A stretch of 64,000 bases of DNA, from contig JBDKUO010000065.1 in assembly GCA_039679645.1 (NCBI GenBank), forward strand, positions 1-64,000, in the 5' to 3' direction. The stretch's first letter is position 1; each line of letters opens with the position of its first letter. Below, piece by piece: positions 53,870 to 63,475 of the stretch. Origin of the DNA: Armatimonadota bacterium (lineage in GTDB: Bacteria > Armatimonadota > UBA5829). The translations under genes were made by a program, and so were the position numbers. The notes beneath the pieces are model-generated. The model made no database searches. It saw only the letters and a program-made list of their open reading frames with translations, and was not told the origin of the DNA.

Positions 53870-54909
53870 CATATCCTCCAATCGTATTTGAGCACCTGGA
53901 GACTCTGACAGACTCGACAGGGGTCATTCAGCATGCGATATTTTCGATCCCTAACCGCAGGACCGGCTACACGACAGATGACAATGCTAGGGCGCTGATT
54001 TCAGCTATTATGGAGTTCGAGCGGACGGGTTCGCGACAGGTATTGCAGCTTGTCAGCAAATATCTGAGCTTTCTGCATTATGCGCAGACTCCGTCAGGAC
54101 ACTTTCATAACTTCATGGCTTACGATCAGGTATGGCTGGACGATCAGAGCAGTGACGACTGTTTTGGCCGCGTGATGTGGGCATGCGGATACGCACTATC
54201 CGCCGAACTGCACTCTAACATCAAGAAAGTGGCAAGACAGCTATTTGATGCCGGAAAACGATGGATCAACCCGAATCAGAGCCTGCGCGCGCGCGCATAT
54301 ATGATCATGGGCTGCCATTACTATCTCAAGAATGTTCCGGACAGCGAAGACGCCCGCCAGATCATGGAGTCGCTTGCCGATTCGCTCTGTGAGGCTTTTC
54401 ACTGGAATGCAAAGCCGGACTGGATGTGGTTCGAAACCGTTCTGACGTACGCGAACGGAATGCTGCCCAGGGCGCTCTTTATGGCATATCAGACACTTGG
54501 AAAGAAAGAATATCTCGAAGTAGCGACCACGAGTCTCGATTTTATCACAACGGTGTGTATACTCGATGGCATGCTCTATCCTGTCGGCTGCAACGGTTGG
54601 TATGTAAAAGGCTATGAGAGAGCCTATTACGATCAGCAGCCGGTGGACCCACTGGATCATACATTGTCGTACCTGGCAGCATATGACGCTACCGGTGAAG
54701 AGAGATATCTTGGTCTGGCAAAAGTATGCTTTGACTGGTTCTTTGGTCACAACTCAGTCGGAGCGCCGCTTTACGATCCGGTTACGGGTGGGTGCTATGA
54801 TGCTCTCGGCCCGGATGGTTCCAACCTTAACCAGGGTTCGGAATCCACAATCTGCTGCCTCTTGGCGCAGTTAGCGATGCAGCCATATCTGGACAAACTG
54901 GACACTTAG
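53866..54909 (+). CDS. (Alpha/alpha)6-toroid glycosidase-like protein
   Basis: 347 residues. Repeated helix pairs with acidic active-site-like stretches: RRTGYTTDDNARALISAIMEFERT (about 29-52), DDQSSDDCFGRVMWACGYALS, KPDWMWFETVLTYANGMLPRALFMAY, LDHTLSYLAAYDATGEERY. The pattern matches six-hairpin glycosidases, but no GH family can be assigned. Start overlaps the glycosyltransferase stop as ATGA, so the two act together, probably making and trimming a glycan or acting on one oligosaccharide. No signal peptide, so cytoplasmic. Confidence 0.75.
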   Translation: MTYPPIVFEHLETLTDSTGVIQHAIFSIPNRRTGYTTDDNARALISAIMEFERTGSRQVLQLVSKYLSFLHYAQTPSGHFHNFMAYDQVWLDDQSSDDCFGRVMWACGYALSAELHSNIKKVARQLFDAGKRWINPNQSLRARAYMIMGCHYYLKNVPDSEDARQIMESLADSLCEAFHWNAKPDWMWFETVLTYANGMLPRALFMAYQTLGKKEYLEVATTSLDFITTVCILDGMLYPVGCNGWYVKGYERAYYDQQPVDPLDHTLSYLAAYDATGEERYLGLAKVCFDWFFGHNSVGAPLYDPVTGGCYDALGPDGSNLNQGSESTICCLLAQLAMQPYLDKLDT

Positions 54910-54939
54910 CAAATAACACAAAAGTAATCCCGGGAGCAT

Positions 54940-56460
54940 ATGGTGAGCAGACTATTTGCAAAGAAACCACTGAGTTTGTTGCTGGAAGAGATGGCGGGCG
55001 ATAATCGTCTGCGCAGAGTCCTGGGACCATTGGAACTCACCAGCTTAGGGATCGGATGCATAATCGGGGCCGGGATATTTGTCGTTACGGGCATAGTAGC
55101 GCACGACAAGACAGGCCCTGCTCTCATTCTCTCATTCGTTGTGGCCGGGATTGCATGTGTTTTCGCCGCGCTCTGCTATGCTGAGTTCGCTTCACTTGCG
55201 CCAGTCGCGGGATCGGCTTACACATATGCATATGCGACACTCGGCGAACTATTTGCATGGATCATAGGTTGGGACCTTGTGATCGAGTATACAGTCGCCT
55301 CTGCTTCTATTGCTCAAGGTTGGTCCAAATATGCGCAGGACTTCTTGAGCATATTTAATATACATCTGCCTGCCGCACTTACAAACGCTCCATTCGATTA
55401 TAGCCCATCACTAGGTCACCTTGTTTCGACCGGGACTTTATTGGATCTGCCTGCGATTATTATAGCGGCCCTAGTCACATCAATCCTGGTGATAGGCATA
55501 AAAGAAAGCGCAAGGTTCAATGCAACCATTGTCGCTATCAAACTGGCAATTGTGCTCTTTGTAATTGCTGTAGGCGCGTTTTATGTAAATCCTGCAAACT
55601 GGAAGCCGTTTGCCCCTTATGGAATGACAGGCTTCGGTTTCTTCGGTAAGACAATACTGGGCATGTCCGGCAAAGGCGGAGAACCGCTTGGGATGCTCGC
55701 AGGCGCGGCTATTATGTTCTTTGCGTATATAGGATTTGATTCCGTCTCGACCCACGCCGAGGAGGCAAGAAACCCTCAGAGAGACGTGCCGATCGGCATC
55801 ATAGCCTCACTTATCGTCTGCACGATTTTATATATTGCAGTTGCCGCCATTCTGACCGGCATGGTGCCATACAACAAGATAGATGTGAATGCGCCGGTGG
55901 CGTCGGCATTTGGGCAGGTCGGCCTTCCGTGGGCAAGATTTCTTGTGTCAATGGGAGCCGTTGCCGGGATCACATCCGTACTGCTTGTCCTGATGCTCAG
56001 CCAGCCGCGCGTTCTGCTTGCTATGGCGAGAGATGGCCTGCTGCCGGTCAAGTTTTTCGGCGCAGTGCACAAACGCTTTAAGACGCCATGGAAATCGACA
56101 ATACTTACCGGGTGCCTTGTAGCGCTAATGTCTGCCCTAATACCACTGAGAATTTTGGCTGAACTGGTCAATATCGGAACGCTGCTTGCATTTGTGATTG
56201 TGTGCCTAGCGGTGCTGATAATGCGAAGAACACATCCGAATGTCTCGAGGCCGTTCAGGTGCCCGATGGTGCCGTTGGTGCCTATTCTGGGTATTGCATT
56301 TTGTCTGCTTCTGATGTTCTCTTTGCCCTGGGAAAACTGGTTGAGGCTGGGCGTTTGGCTGGCGATAGGTTTGGTCATCTATTTTAGCTATGGGCGGCGT
56401 AATAGTGTTATGGCAAAGATACGCGCCCGTGAAAAAGTAAGGGAGAGAGTCAAGCGCTAA
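54940..56460 (+). CDS. APC-family amino acid permease
   Basis: 506 residues with about 12 membrane helices. APC signature near the N-terminus: LTSLGIGCIIGAGIFVVTGIVAHDKTGPA (about 26-54), and the conserved FFAYIGFDSVSTHAEEARNPQRDVPIGI (about 264-291). This resembles the YfnA/CAT group of cationic or branched-chain amino acid transporters. Start at ATG 54940, with GGGAG 5 nt upstream, 30 nt after the previous gene. Probably transcribed with the glycan genes or from its own promoter; substrate unknown. Confidence 0.9.
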   Translation: MVSRLFAKKPLSLLLEEMAGDNRLRRVLGPLELTSLGIGCIIGAGIFVVTGIVAHDKTGPALILSFVVAGIACVFAALCYAEFASLAPVAGSAYTYAYATLGELFAWIIGWDLVIEYTVASASIAQGWSKYAQDFLSIFNIHLPAALTNAPFDYSPSLGHLVSTGTLLDLPAIIIAALVTSILVIGIKESARFNATIVAIKLAIVLFVIAVGAFYVNPANWKPFAPYGMTGFGFFGKTILGMSGKGGEPLGMLAGAAIMFFAYIGFDSVSTHAEEARNPQRDVPIGIIASLIVCTILYIAVAAILTGMVPYNKIDVNAPVASAFGQVGLPWARFLVSMGAVAGITSVLLVLMLSQPRVLLAMARDGLLPVKFFGAVHKRFKTPWKSTILTGCLVALMSALIPLRILAELVNIGTLLAFVIVCLAVLIMRRTHPNVSRPFRCPMVPLVPILGIAFCLLLMFSLPWENWLRLGVWLAIGLVIYFSYGRRNSVMAKIRAREKVRERVKR

Positions 56461-56538
56461 AGGGTGGGGGAGCTATACCTGTGGGTTTTGACATATTCTG
56501 CCGAAAACTATTCTGTAGAAAGTGTGCAGTTGCATTAA

Positions 56539-56568
56539 TTGACCACAGGACTGCCCTCGTGATATACT
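56539..56568 (+). promoter_or_regulatory. Promoter for the receiver-domain gene
   Basis: TTGACC (56539-56544), 18-bp spacer, TATACT (56563-56568) with an extended TGa. Start point near 56575, 28 nt before the GTG start of the response regulator. Confidence 0.75.
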
Positions 56569-56602
56569 TGAAGTCGATGGAGAACAATAAGGAGGTCCCA
56601 GC

Positions 56603-57016
56603 GTGGCGAGAAAGATTCTAGCCGTTGATGATGAAAAGCACATTGTGCGCTTAGTTCAGGTGAACCTTGAGCGGGCTGGGTATGAAGTAGTTACAGCTAA
56701 TGACGGGAAAGAGGCGCTGGAGAAGGTCGCGTCTGAACGGCCAGACCTAATGGTGCTCGACGTTATGATGCCCTACATGGACGGGTTTGAAGTCCTGCAA
56801 AATTTGCGCAGAAATCCGGCCACACGAGATATTCCAGTTATTATGTTAACCGCAAAGGCGCAGGATGCGGATGTTTTCAAGGGTTGGCAGTCTGGTGTTG
56901 ATTGTTACCTTACCAAGCCGTTCAACCCAATGGAGTTGCTCTCCTTTGTAAAGAGGATTTTTGATTCAATGGACGGCGGCCCCAATGGCGACGTGCGTTA
57001 TGAGATCAAGCTCTAA
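56603..57016 (+). CDS. Single-domain response regulator
   Basis: 137 residues, only a receiver domain: acidic pair in VDDE (8-11), phosphoacceptor Asp in MVLDVMMPYMDGFE (about 53), Thr in MLTAKAQ and Lys in YLTKPFNP. No output domain, so it works by protein contact, as CheY- or Spo0F-like proteins do. GTG start with GGAGG 8 nt upstream. A YtxH-like gene follows 28 nt later. No histidine kinase is near. A GGDEF/HD-GYP protein at 59 kb could be a downstream partner, though nothing shows this. Confidence 0.9.
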   Translation: MARKILAVDDEKHIVRLVQVNLERAGYEVVTANDGKEALEKVASERPDLMVLDVMMPYMDGFEVLQNLRRNPATRDIPVIMLTAKAQDADVFKGWQSGVDCYLTKPFNPMELLSFVKRIFDSMDGGPNGDVRYEIKL

Positions 57017-57044
57017 CAAACTTACACTAAGGAGAAAAAAGGCT

Positions 57045-57242
57045 GTGAGTGACAAGAAAACAATGGCTATCGTATTAGGGACGGTTGTTGGAGTTGCTGC
57101 TGTGGCTACTGCCGTCAGTGTCTATATCTCCAAGCACAATGAGCCTGCGGTTTACAATATTAACGATGTTTTTGAAAAAGCAAAGCAGACAGTGCGCAGA
57201 CTAGATGAAGCCGTTGACAACCTGCGAAAATCCGCAGCCTGA
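57045..57242 (+). CDS. Small YtxH-like single-helix protein
   Basis: 65 residues: short charged start, one transmembrane helix (MAIVLGTVVGVAAVATAVSVYI), then an amphipathic coiled-coil-like tail (VFEKAKQTVRRLDEAVDNLRKSA). This is the layout of YtxH-type stress-related membrane proteins. GTG at 57045 with AAGGAG about 10 nt upstream. It shares the transcript with the receiver gene and ends before a strong terminator. Confidence 0.75.
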   Translation: MSDKKTMAIVLGTVVGVAAVATAVSVYISKHNEPAVYNINDVFEKAKQTVRRLDEAVDNLRKSAA

Positions 57243-57267
57243 CAACGCAACATAAGCTACATATAAT

Positions 57268-57301
57268 AGCGGCGGAGGATTATTGCCTCTGCCGCTTTTT
57301 G
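57268..57301 (+). terminator. Rho-independent terminator of the receiver/YtxH operon
   Basis: AGCGGCGGAGG (57268-57278) pairs with CCTCTGCCGCT (57286-57296), 11 bp with one G-U, loop ATTATTG, followed by TTTTT. It is 26 nt after the last stop. Confidence 0.92.
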
Positions 57302-57420
57302 TACATTCATTATTCCTTGCTCTAGGTTAATATTTCTGATGCATCGCAGGTTTTAATGCGCGCACCATAATATATGTTATGTTAACCATTCTCTTAAATA
57401 AACATCTGCATGCCCTTCTC

Positions 57421-57756
57421 TCATGAGACAGTATCGTTGATTCTTTCGGGCCGGCATCTTATTGCTGTCCAGTATTCTTCTCTAGCATCTTCGTCTAAAC
57501 AGACAGGCTCGGCGTCACCCCATGGATACCGGTCCTGGCCGTTCTTTTTACAGCCTGATATCCAATACTCATCACCAGTGTCGATGTCATAATAGTTTCC
57601 GCAAGTACTTGGACGTCCTCGTTGGAAACTCTTTCCATTGTAGTAAATTGTTCTGCCGGTCTTTGAAAATGTGACGCGGCCAATTCTAGCCGGTCCGCGA
57701 TCATTGTGTCCGCCGGGATGGGTCTTCAATTCAATATACATGATTCGAGATTGCAT
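57421..57756 (-). CDS. Conserved small protein, unknown function
   Basis: 111 residues. Matches in style a small widespread family beginning MYIELKTHPGGHNDRGPARIG, with GRTIYYNGKSFQR, GNYYDIDTGDEYWISGCKKNGQDRY and DEDAREEYWTAIR. Such proteins are sometimes mislabelled in databases as DXP synthase, which they are far too short to be. Start at ATG 57756; codon 6 (MYIELK) is an equally possible start. No signal or membrane segment. Function is unknown. Confidence 0.7.
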   Translation of the reverse strand: MQSRIMYIELKTHPGGHNDRGPARIGRVTFSKTGRTIYYNGKSFQRGRPSTCGNYYDIDTGDEYWISGCKKNGQDRYPWGDAEPVCLDEDAREEYWTAIRCRPERINDTVS

Positions 57757-57824
57757 TTTTCTGCCGCCAATTTATTACTGATATAAATATATAGAATACA
57801 ACTTTGCTTTTGATAAACTTTGAC

Positions 57825-58901
57825 TTACAAGCGCATGTTTAGATTCTCGTAATCGACAGAGCATTTGCCTTCGGAAGTTACTCCAACAATCTGTGTGGTA
57901 TATCCCGATCTTCTCACAGCCAGACTTCCGCACTTCGGGCAATATGTGTTTTCGCCTGTCTCGGTGACCATGTTACCGAGATAGACAAACTTAAGCCCTG
58001 CCTGTTTACCGATCTTGACGGCTGCCTCCAATGTATCAGGCGGCGTCGGAGGGATATCAGAAAGCTCACCATATGGAAAGAACCGCGTGACATGCCACGG
58101 CGTATCCGTGCCGAGAGAATCGGCTATCCAGCGAGCGGTTTTGGTGAGGTTCTCCTCGCTGTCATTCCAGCCGGGGATAATGTTTGTCACACATTCGACA
58201 TGCATCCCCCACTCTACTTTTGCTCGAACCGAGACATCCAGAATTCCCTGCATTGACGGCACTTTGATAAGCTGTTTGTAGAAATTGTCGTCCATGGATT
58301 TTATGTCCACTCGATATACATCAAGGTAGGGACCAATTAGATCGAGAGCCTCCGGTGTGGAGTAACCATTGGTCACATATACGGTATAAAGACCGTTTTG
58401 TTTGCAGAGCTTTGCGCAATCCAGGGTATAATTAAGCCAAATTGACGGCTCATTATATGTCCAGGCTACGCCCTCGCAGTGGCTTTCTTTTGCCGTTCGG
58501 ACCAGTATTTCCGGGCTTACGCCGGTCTTGCAATACCCGCATGCAGACTCTACAGCATCGGCGTAAGCTATCTCCCAGTTTTGGCAAAAGATGCACCTGA
58601 AATTACACCCAAGCGTTCCAACAGAATAGCAAAGGCTGCCTGGCCTGTAATGAAACACAGGCTTCTTTTCAATTGGATCGGCTGCTGCAGAGGATATTAC
58701 GCCGTAGATTGTGTCATATAGTATGCCATCATAATTGACTTTTGTGCGACAATATCCTACCCCACCCTTGGATATCCGGCACCTGCGCTGGCATATATTG
58801 CATCCTATACGCCCATCACCCAGATTTTCTGCCAAGAGTGCTTCTTTTAGCGCACCGGCAGAACGCAGCGATTCTATTCGACTCTCAAGTTTGTCGATCA
58901 T
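57825..58901 (-). CDS. amrS: AmmeMemoRadiSam-system radical SAM protein
   Basis: 358 residues. Radical SAM CxxxCxxC cluster in GTLGCNFRCIFCQNWEIAYADA (about 93-114), an N-terminal pair of cysteine motifs (CNICQRRCRIS, GYCRT) and a C-terminal zinc-ribbon-like CPKCG. This is the AmrS / PFL-activating-enzyme-like group, whose usual partners are the Memo and AMMECR1 proteins; neither is adjacent. It generates a 5'-deoxyadenosyl radical, target unknown. ATG start. Divergent from the GGDEF/HD-GYP gene by 92 nt. Confidence 0.88.
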   Translation of the reverse strand: MIDKLESRIESLRSAGALKEALLAENLGDGRIGCNICQRRCRISKGGVGYCRTKVNYDGILYDTIYGVISSAAADPIEKKPVFHYRPGSLCYSVGTLGCNFRCIFCQNWEIAYADAVESACGYCKTGVSPEILVRTAKESHCEGVAWTYNEPSIWLNYTLDCAKLCKQNGLYTVYVTNGYSTPEALDLIGPYLDVYRVDIKSMDDNFYKQLIKVPSMQGILDVSVRAKVEWGMHVECVTNIIPGWNDSEENLTKTARWIADSLGTDTPWHVTRFFPYGELSDIPPTPPDTLEAAVKIGKQAGLKFVYLGNMVTETGENTYCPKCGSLAVRRSGYTTQIVGVTSEGKCSVDYENLNMRL

Positions 58902-58993
58902 TAGTTAGCCTTATCTTGCTGACATATATTTACTGTTTCAATCAAGTTGTTTGCACTAAAAACTAGCAGGCAAGTGCCAATAATAATACTATC

Positions 58994-61297
58994 GTGGAAA
59001 TACGCAGACTTGCAAAAAGTATACATTGTGTTGTTACTCAAAATATTGCATTTATCCTTGTTACCATTCTTGCGCTAGGATTAACCGTGTACGCTGCAAT
59101 ATGCCGCAGCTTATTCGTAACACTGTCTATTGGCCTGTGCTGTATCTGCCTGACTATCTTGAAGCTCCGAAAACACGACAGCAAGGATGCGCATGAAGAT
59201 TACGATGAAGCTGCCGCCCAGGCTTTGTGCAAACTTCGTCAAGTGTTCGCTGTCATGTCGGATTTCGGTCCGCACGCACGCCTGAGCGACGTAAAAACGG
59301 GAATCCTGTCCGCAGCACAAAATGCGCTTGATACCGATCTTGTTGCCCTCTTTACTATCGACCCGTGCCTTGGAGGCATTGAATGCGTGTGCACCGATGA
59401 AGTAAATGGCAGCTTGCAGACGGCATTTCTCAACCTGGCCGGCAATCTTGTTACCGACAGGGAATGTAAAGAACCGCTGGTAATCGACAGCACATCAGTT
59501 GGGCCGGACAACGAGACAATGCGTGAACTTATCGGCTGTGGCGTCGGAATTATTCTGGCCTGCCCGATAAGGTCCGAAGTTGGGGCAAGCGGCGCTCTTG
59601 CCGCTTTTTATCCTGCCGGTCAAAGTGTCAATAGCCTGATCCATCTTGCAGAGGCAGTGGCGGCACAGGCATCCGCGATGATCTCATATGCTCTGTCAAT
59701 CGAGCAGTCTTCCAACTTACTTGATGACCTTGCAGGTGCTAATCAGGAGCTTTCAGTGCAGGCCACGATAGATGGACTCACGGGGCTGGCAAATCACCGG
59801 ACTTTTCAGCAGACTCTGCACGAATTATGCCGTTATGCTTCTTCCACGCGCGGAAATCGGAAGTTTTGCCTTGTAATGGCGGATGTCGACAATTTCAAAA
59901 ACTATAACGACACCTACGGACATCAGGCCGGTGATGTCGTCCTCATGACGGTTGCCAGAGTTATGAATGCTAAAGTGAGGCAGGGAGATCTGGCCGCGCG
60001 CTATGGCGGTGAAGAGTTTGCTCTGCTTTTGAAGGGTGCCAATAAGGAAGAGGCGCAGGCAATTGCCGACAGGATCAGGAGTTCCGTCGCAACACAGTCA
60101 TATGATCGCGGCACTATTACTATAAGTATGGGTATCGCGGAATATCCGACGGATTCCAATGACATGACTGAGCTGATCGAGAAAGCCGATAGAGCGCTCT
60201 ATCATGCCAAGATTACCGGACGCAATCGTATAGTCGTTTGGGGAAGCTCAAGCGCCACCGTAAACCATGACAATACGAACGGATCGACTTTGATGGGTGA
60301 TGGGCGCAAGAAAGTGTTGGTAGTTGAAAACCCGAATGAGCAACACGCAGGCGATATCTACAATACACTTGCTGCTCAGTCGTGTGAAGTAAGGGCTGCC
60401 GCCAATTCAATTGAAGCTGTTGAGATTCTTCGCACTCAGGTCTTTGACATATCATTTGTAAGTATCGAAGCGCTGCCTGACAGAAATCTTACAGCGCTGA
60501 GCGATTTGACGTCGATTCATCCGCAGATGCCGGTGGTCCTTGTAACTGAAAGCCATCTCCTTGAAGAGAGCCGAGTGGCGCTACAGCGCGGAGCCTCCGA
60601 TGTGCTTCTCAGGCCGTTTAATCCGATGGAACTGCCGATACTTGTGGAGCGGAATGTAGAGCGCTGCCGCCTTGAGCGCGAACGAATGACGCAGAAGGGC
60701 ATCGGCCTTGTGCTGCAATCCATTGATGCGCTTGTTTCCGCAATTGACGCAAAGGACCACTACACAGCAGGCCACAGTCAGCGTGTTACAGGGCTGGCGC
60801 TTGCGATAGCAGATGAGCTGAATATCCCCGTACAGGAGCGCAGCGCATTGGAGTTTGCATCACGTCTGCACGATATAGGTAAGCTCATACTTCCCGACAG
60901 CGCGCTAAACAAGCAGACACAGCTTAACGATCAGGAATGGGCTGCGATGCGCCAGCATCCTGTAGCGGGCTGCAAGATCGTAGGGGCAATAGATGAGCTT
61001 GCTTATGTGAGCACGATTATTAGACATCATCATGAGCGGCTGAATGGAACAGGGTATCCAGACGGGCTGCGAGGCGAGGCAATCCCCTACCCGTCGCGAA
61101 TAATCGCGGTCGCGGACGCATACGAGGCAATGACTTCTGAACGTTCGTACAGGGCAAAGAGGTCTCCACTGGAAGCATTCGATGAGCTGACGCAAAACAC
61201 CGGTACATTTTATGCTCATGAAATCGTGAAAGCGCTTGGCAAAGTGCTCATGGCATCAGGAGAACTTTGTCAGAGGAATGATCGCAGAGCAGCATAG
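58994..61297 (+). CDS. GAF-GGDEF-REC-HD-GYP c-di-GMP turnover protein
   Basis: 767 residues. Two N-terminal membrane helices (about 18-55), a GAF-like domain (about 85-235), GGDEF with intact GGEEF (ARYGGEEFALL, about 335-345) and RQGD inhibitory site five residues before it, a receiver-like region (about 435-555), then HD-GYP with HSQRV, HDIGK and HHERLNGTGYPDGL (about 590-700). It can plausibly both make and break c-di-GMP. The receiver lacks the phosphoacceptor Asp (FVSIEA), so it is probably a pseudoreceiver. GTG start with no clear SD. Sits beside pilus and secreted-glycan genes, in keeping with surface control. Confidence 0.88.
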   Translation: MEIRRLAKSIHCVVTQNIAFILVTILALGLTVYAAICRSLFVTLSIGLCCICLTILKLRKHDSKDAHEDYDEAAAQALCKLRQVFAVMSDFGPHARLSDVKTGILSAAQNALDTDLVALFTIDPCLGGIECVCTDEVNGSLQTAFLNLAGNLVTDRECKEPLVIDSTSVGPDNETMRELIGCGVGIILACPIRSEVGASGALAAFYPAGQSVNSLIHLAEAVAAQASAMISYALSIEQSSNLLDDLAGANQELSVQATIDGLTGLANHRTFQQTLHELCRYASSTRGNRKFCLVMADVDNFKNYNDTYGHQAGDVVLMTVARVMNAKVRQGDLAARYGGEEFALLLKGANKEEAQAIADRIRSSVATQSYDRGTITISMGIAEYPTDSNDMTELIEKADRALYHAKITGRNRIVVWGSSSATVNHDNTNGSTLMGDGRKKVLVVENPNEQHAGDIYNTLAAQSCEVRAAANSIEAVEILRTQVFDISFVSIEALPDRNLTALSDLTSIHPQMPVVLVTESHLLEESRVALQRGASDVLLRPFNPMELPILVERNVERCRLERERMTQKGIGLVLQSIDALVSAIDAKDHYTAGHSQRVTGLALAIADELNIPVQERSALEFASRLHDIGKLILPDSALNKQTQLNDQEWAAMRQHPVAGCKIVGAIDELAYVSTIIRHHHERLNGTGYPDGLRGEAIPYPSRIIAVADAYEAMTSERSYRAKRSPLEAFDELTQNTGTFYAHEIVKALGKVLMASGELCQRNDRRAA

Positions 61298-61313
61298 CAA
61301 TTAGACGCTTTTG

Positions 61314-63449
61314 TCATAAGCACCGCAGTTTATATACATGCCGCTGATACCCTTCAAAATGGTCAGTAAAGCGCCCATGCTTGACACCTAGTTTCCTGTT
61401 TTCAAACAGGACTTCAGTCTTGAACCGGTCTGCCCCCGGCACGGTAAATGAAACAGTAATCGGATTTGGACGCTCGTTGACTGCAATCAGGTATACTTCA
61501 CCCTTGTAGCGCTTAACAGCCAGGTGAACAGCCTTCTTATCAACACAGGCCCCAGAGACTTTTTCGAGTGAGTATAAAACAGGTGTAAGAGTCCGCACTT
61601 CAAATGCAAGCTGCTTCATCTCATTCCACAGTTCATTGCTGTGCGGTTTCTGCGCAAAATAGCTGATACCTCTGGCTCCATGGATGAGGGCGAGATAAGT
61701 CATGCACTCTTCTTCGGGGCCTGTAGGCTCGCGCGAATAGCAGTAAGCATAACCATGAGCCTGCAGCCATATCCAAGTCGGCTTGCCGGATTCGATCGCG
61801 CATCTCTCGAGCATATCTGCGTCCCCCGCAATCGCTGCTGGAGAAGACTCGGGAATAGGGTAATCATCCAGTGAGGCTATGTCGCCGAGTTTGTTCAGGT
61901 TGTATATAGTGTAGTTGATGTATACCGGTCTGGTCGGGTCCAGCTTCTTGACCAGGTCATACCTGTCTTGTATTTGGGGGGTTATCTTTTCCGGTTCGTC
62001 GCAAATATACCATGCAAGCAGCGCGGGATGGTCCTTTAGGCCATTGATCCATTGCTGCAGCATATCGTTATCGGTGGCGCTGCCAACCCAGAGTATTACT
62101 CTCATTCCATCATCGCGAATAACATCGAAAAGCTTACGAATGTCTTCTACCGGCTGCGACCCGGCCATAATGCACACCGTGTTAAAGCCGGCATGCGCGA
62201 TCTCATGAATTATCTCGGGCTGGGGAACGGACTCCCATCCCATTGCAAAAGGAATAAATGGCTTGCCATTGACCAGGAACCGCCGGTTTTCATCTATCTT
62301 AACCTGCACCTTATCCGGATACGGTTCAATTTTGGCTGATTGCGGATTCTTGACCTTACGATGGACGATTTCGCCTGCAAAGCTCTTGTCTGTAATCGCG
62401 GAACGATATTCTGATGGCATTATGCCGGCTTCGAACTGAGTGTCGTCAATCCACACAGTGCCCGCATCAAGCGGCATAATTCTGCATGTGGCAAGTGCGC
62501 TGTCGACTTTGCCGGTAACGCAGAAGCGCTGCCATTCCTTTCCAACCGATATTTTTTCAGTCTTAGATCCGGAGAAAGCCAGCGCAACGGGCATATCCGG
62601 ATTATCGCTTTTTATCCATGCCGAAAAAACGTATGAATCGCCCGGATTCGCATGGACCCAGTTGGAACATGCCTGCATCTCCGGAACAGCGCCCTCTCGC
62701 TCAATGCGCAGGCTGCGTTTGCCGGAGTGAATGACCTTATTGTCAACCGTCCAGCGCCTGCGCCAATCGCCGGTATTCGTCACAGTCTCGACAGAACCAA
62801 TGCCCCAATGCCCCGTACCCCAATAATCGGGAATAGATTCTGTATTGCACAACTCGAACCCGCTGTTTGGAAGAATGTTCCTGATCCCATCCGATTTCTG
62901 CGCACTAAAGTCGGCAATTGAAACGGCGGCGTCCTCCATATATGACTGCCATACGGATATACGCACCGTACGTATGTCGTTCCAGCCCGGACACGGTGAT
63001 TCGGCATACAGCGTGCTTTTCGGAATGATAATGGTGTGCCACTTTTCGGTCACGTTCCGGATGGCCTCTGTCCTGCCGTACCATCCGTTGCCTGCGCCGC
63101 TCTTAAAATAGACAGAGACCATTCTGATTGCAGAGGGGTTGTCGAATTTAATTTTGATGCTGAAGTAGTCGTAATCGGAGAGATTAAGGTCGACCTGTTT
63201 GTCCCATATAGCCCTGGTCGTATCTTTACGAAACCGACATGGCAGACGTAAGCACTTGACACCTTCAACAACAGCGGGCTCGGGCGATAATGCCGCACCG
63301 TCAGGCTTCCAGACCGCAAAAGCGGCATCAGTAGTAGTATATTGAAAGCCATCAATACTGAGTTGTTCGCATGCACAAATTGAGGGTATCAACAAAACAA
63401 GTAATACAATTGCCAAAGCCCGAAAATGCCCGCATGACATTTTCCTCAT
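61314..63449 (-). CDS. Secreted multidomain glycosidase-like protein
   Basis: 711 residues. Signal peptide (LAIVLLVLLIPSICAC, a possible lipoprotein site at IPSICAC), two beta-sandwich carbohydrate-binding-like domains (about 25-195 and 205-365), then a TIM-barrel glycosidase-like region (about 385-640): RFLVNGKPFIPFAMGWESVP, DHPALLAWYICDEPEK with acid residues, PTWIWLQAHGYAYC, and a C-terminal beta-sandwich. No GH family can be named with confidence (GH2/GH42-like outline). Start at 63449; an ATG at 63473 is possible. It lies 27 nt beyond the H-X9-DG gene stop, so the two are probably one operon. Confidence 0.72.
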   Translation of the reverse strand: MRKMSCGHFRALAIVLLVLLIPSICACEQLSIDGFQYTTTDAAFAVWKPDGAALSPEPAVVEGVKCLRLPCRFRKDTTRAIWDKQVDLNLSDYDYFSIKIKFDNPSAIRMVSVYFKSGAGNGWYGRTEAIRNVTEKWHTIIIPKSTLYAESPCPGWNDIRTVRISVWQSYMEDAAVSIADFSAQKSDGIRNILPNSGFELCNTESIPDYWGTGHWGIGSVETVTNTGDWRRRWTVDNKVIHSGKRSLRIEREGAVPEMQACSNWVHANPGDSYVFSAWIKSDNPDMPVALAFSGSKTEKISVGKEWQRFCVTGKVDSALATCRIMPLDAGTVWIDDTQFEAGIMPSEYRSAITDKSFAGEIVHRKVKNPQSAKIEPYPDKVQVKIDENRRFLVNGKPFIPFAMGWESVPQPEIIHEIAHAGFNTVCIMAGSQPVEDIRKLFDVIRDDGMRVILWVGSATDNDMLQQWINGLKDHPALLAWYICDEPEKITPQIQDRYDLVKKLDPTRPVYINYTIYNLNKLGDIASLDDYPIPESSPAAIAGDADMLERCAIESGKPTWIWLQAHGYAYCYSREPTGPEEECMTYLALIHGARGISYFAQKPHSNELWNEMKQLAFEVRTLTPVLYSLEKVSGACVDKKAVHLAVKRYKGEVYLIAVNERPNPITVSFTVPGADRFKTEVLFENRKLGVKHGRFTDHFEGYQRHVYKLRCL

Positions 63450-63475
63450 ATTTAGTACGGCGCAGCCTATCATTA

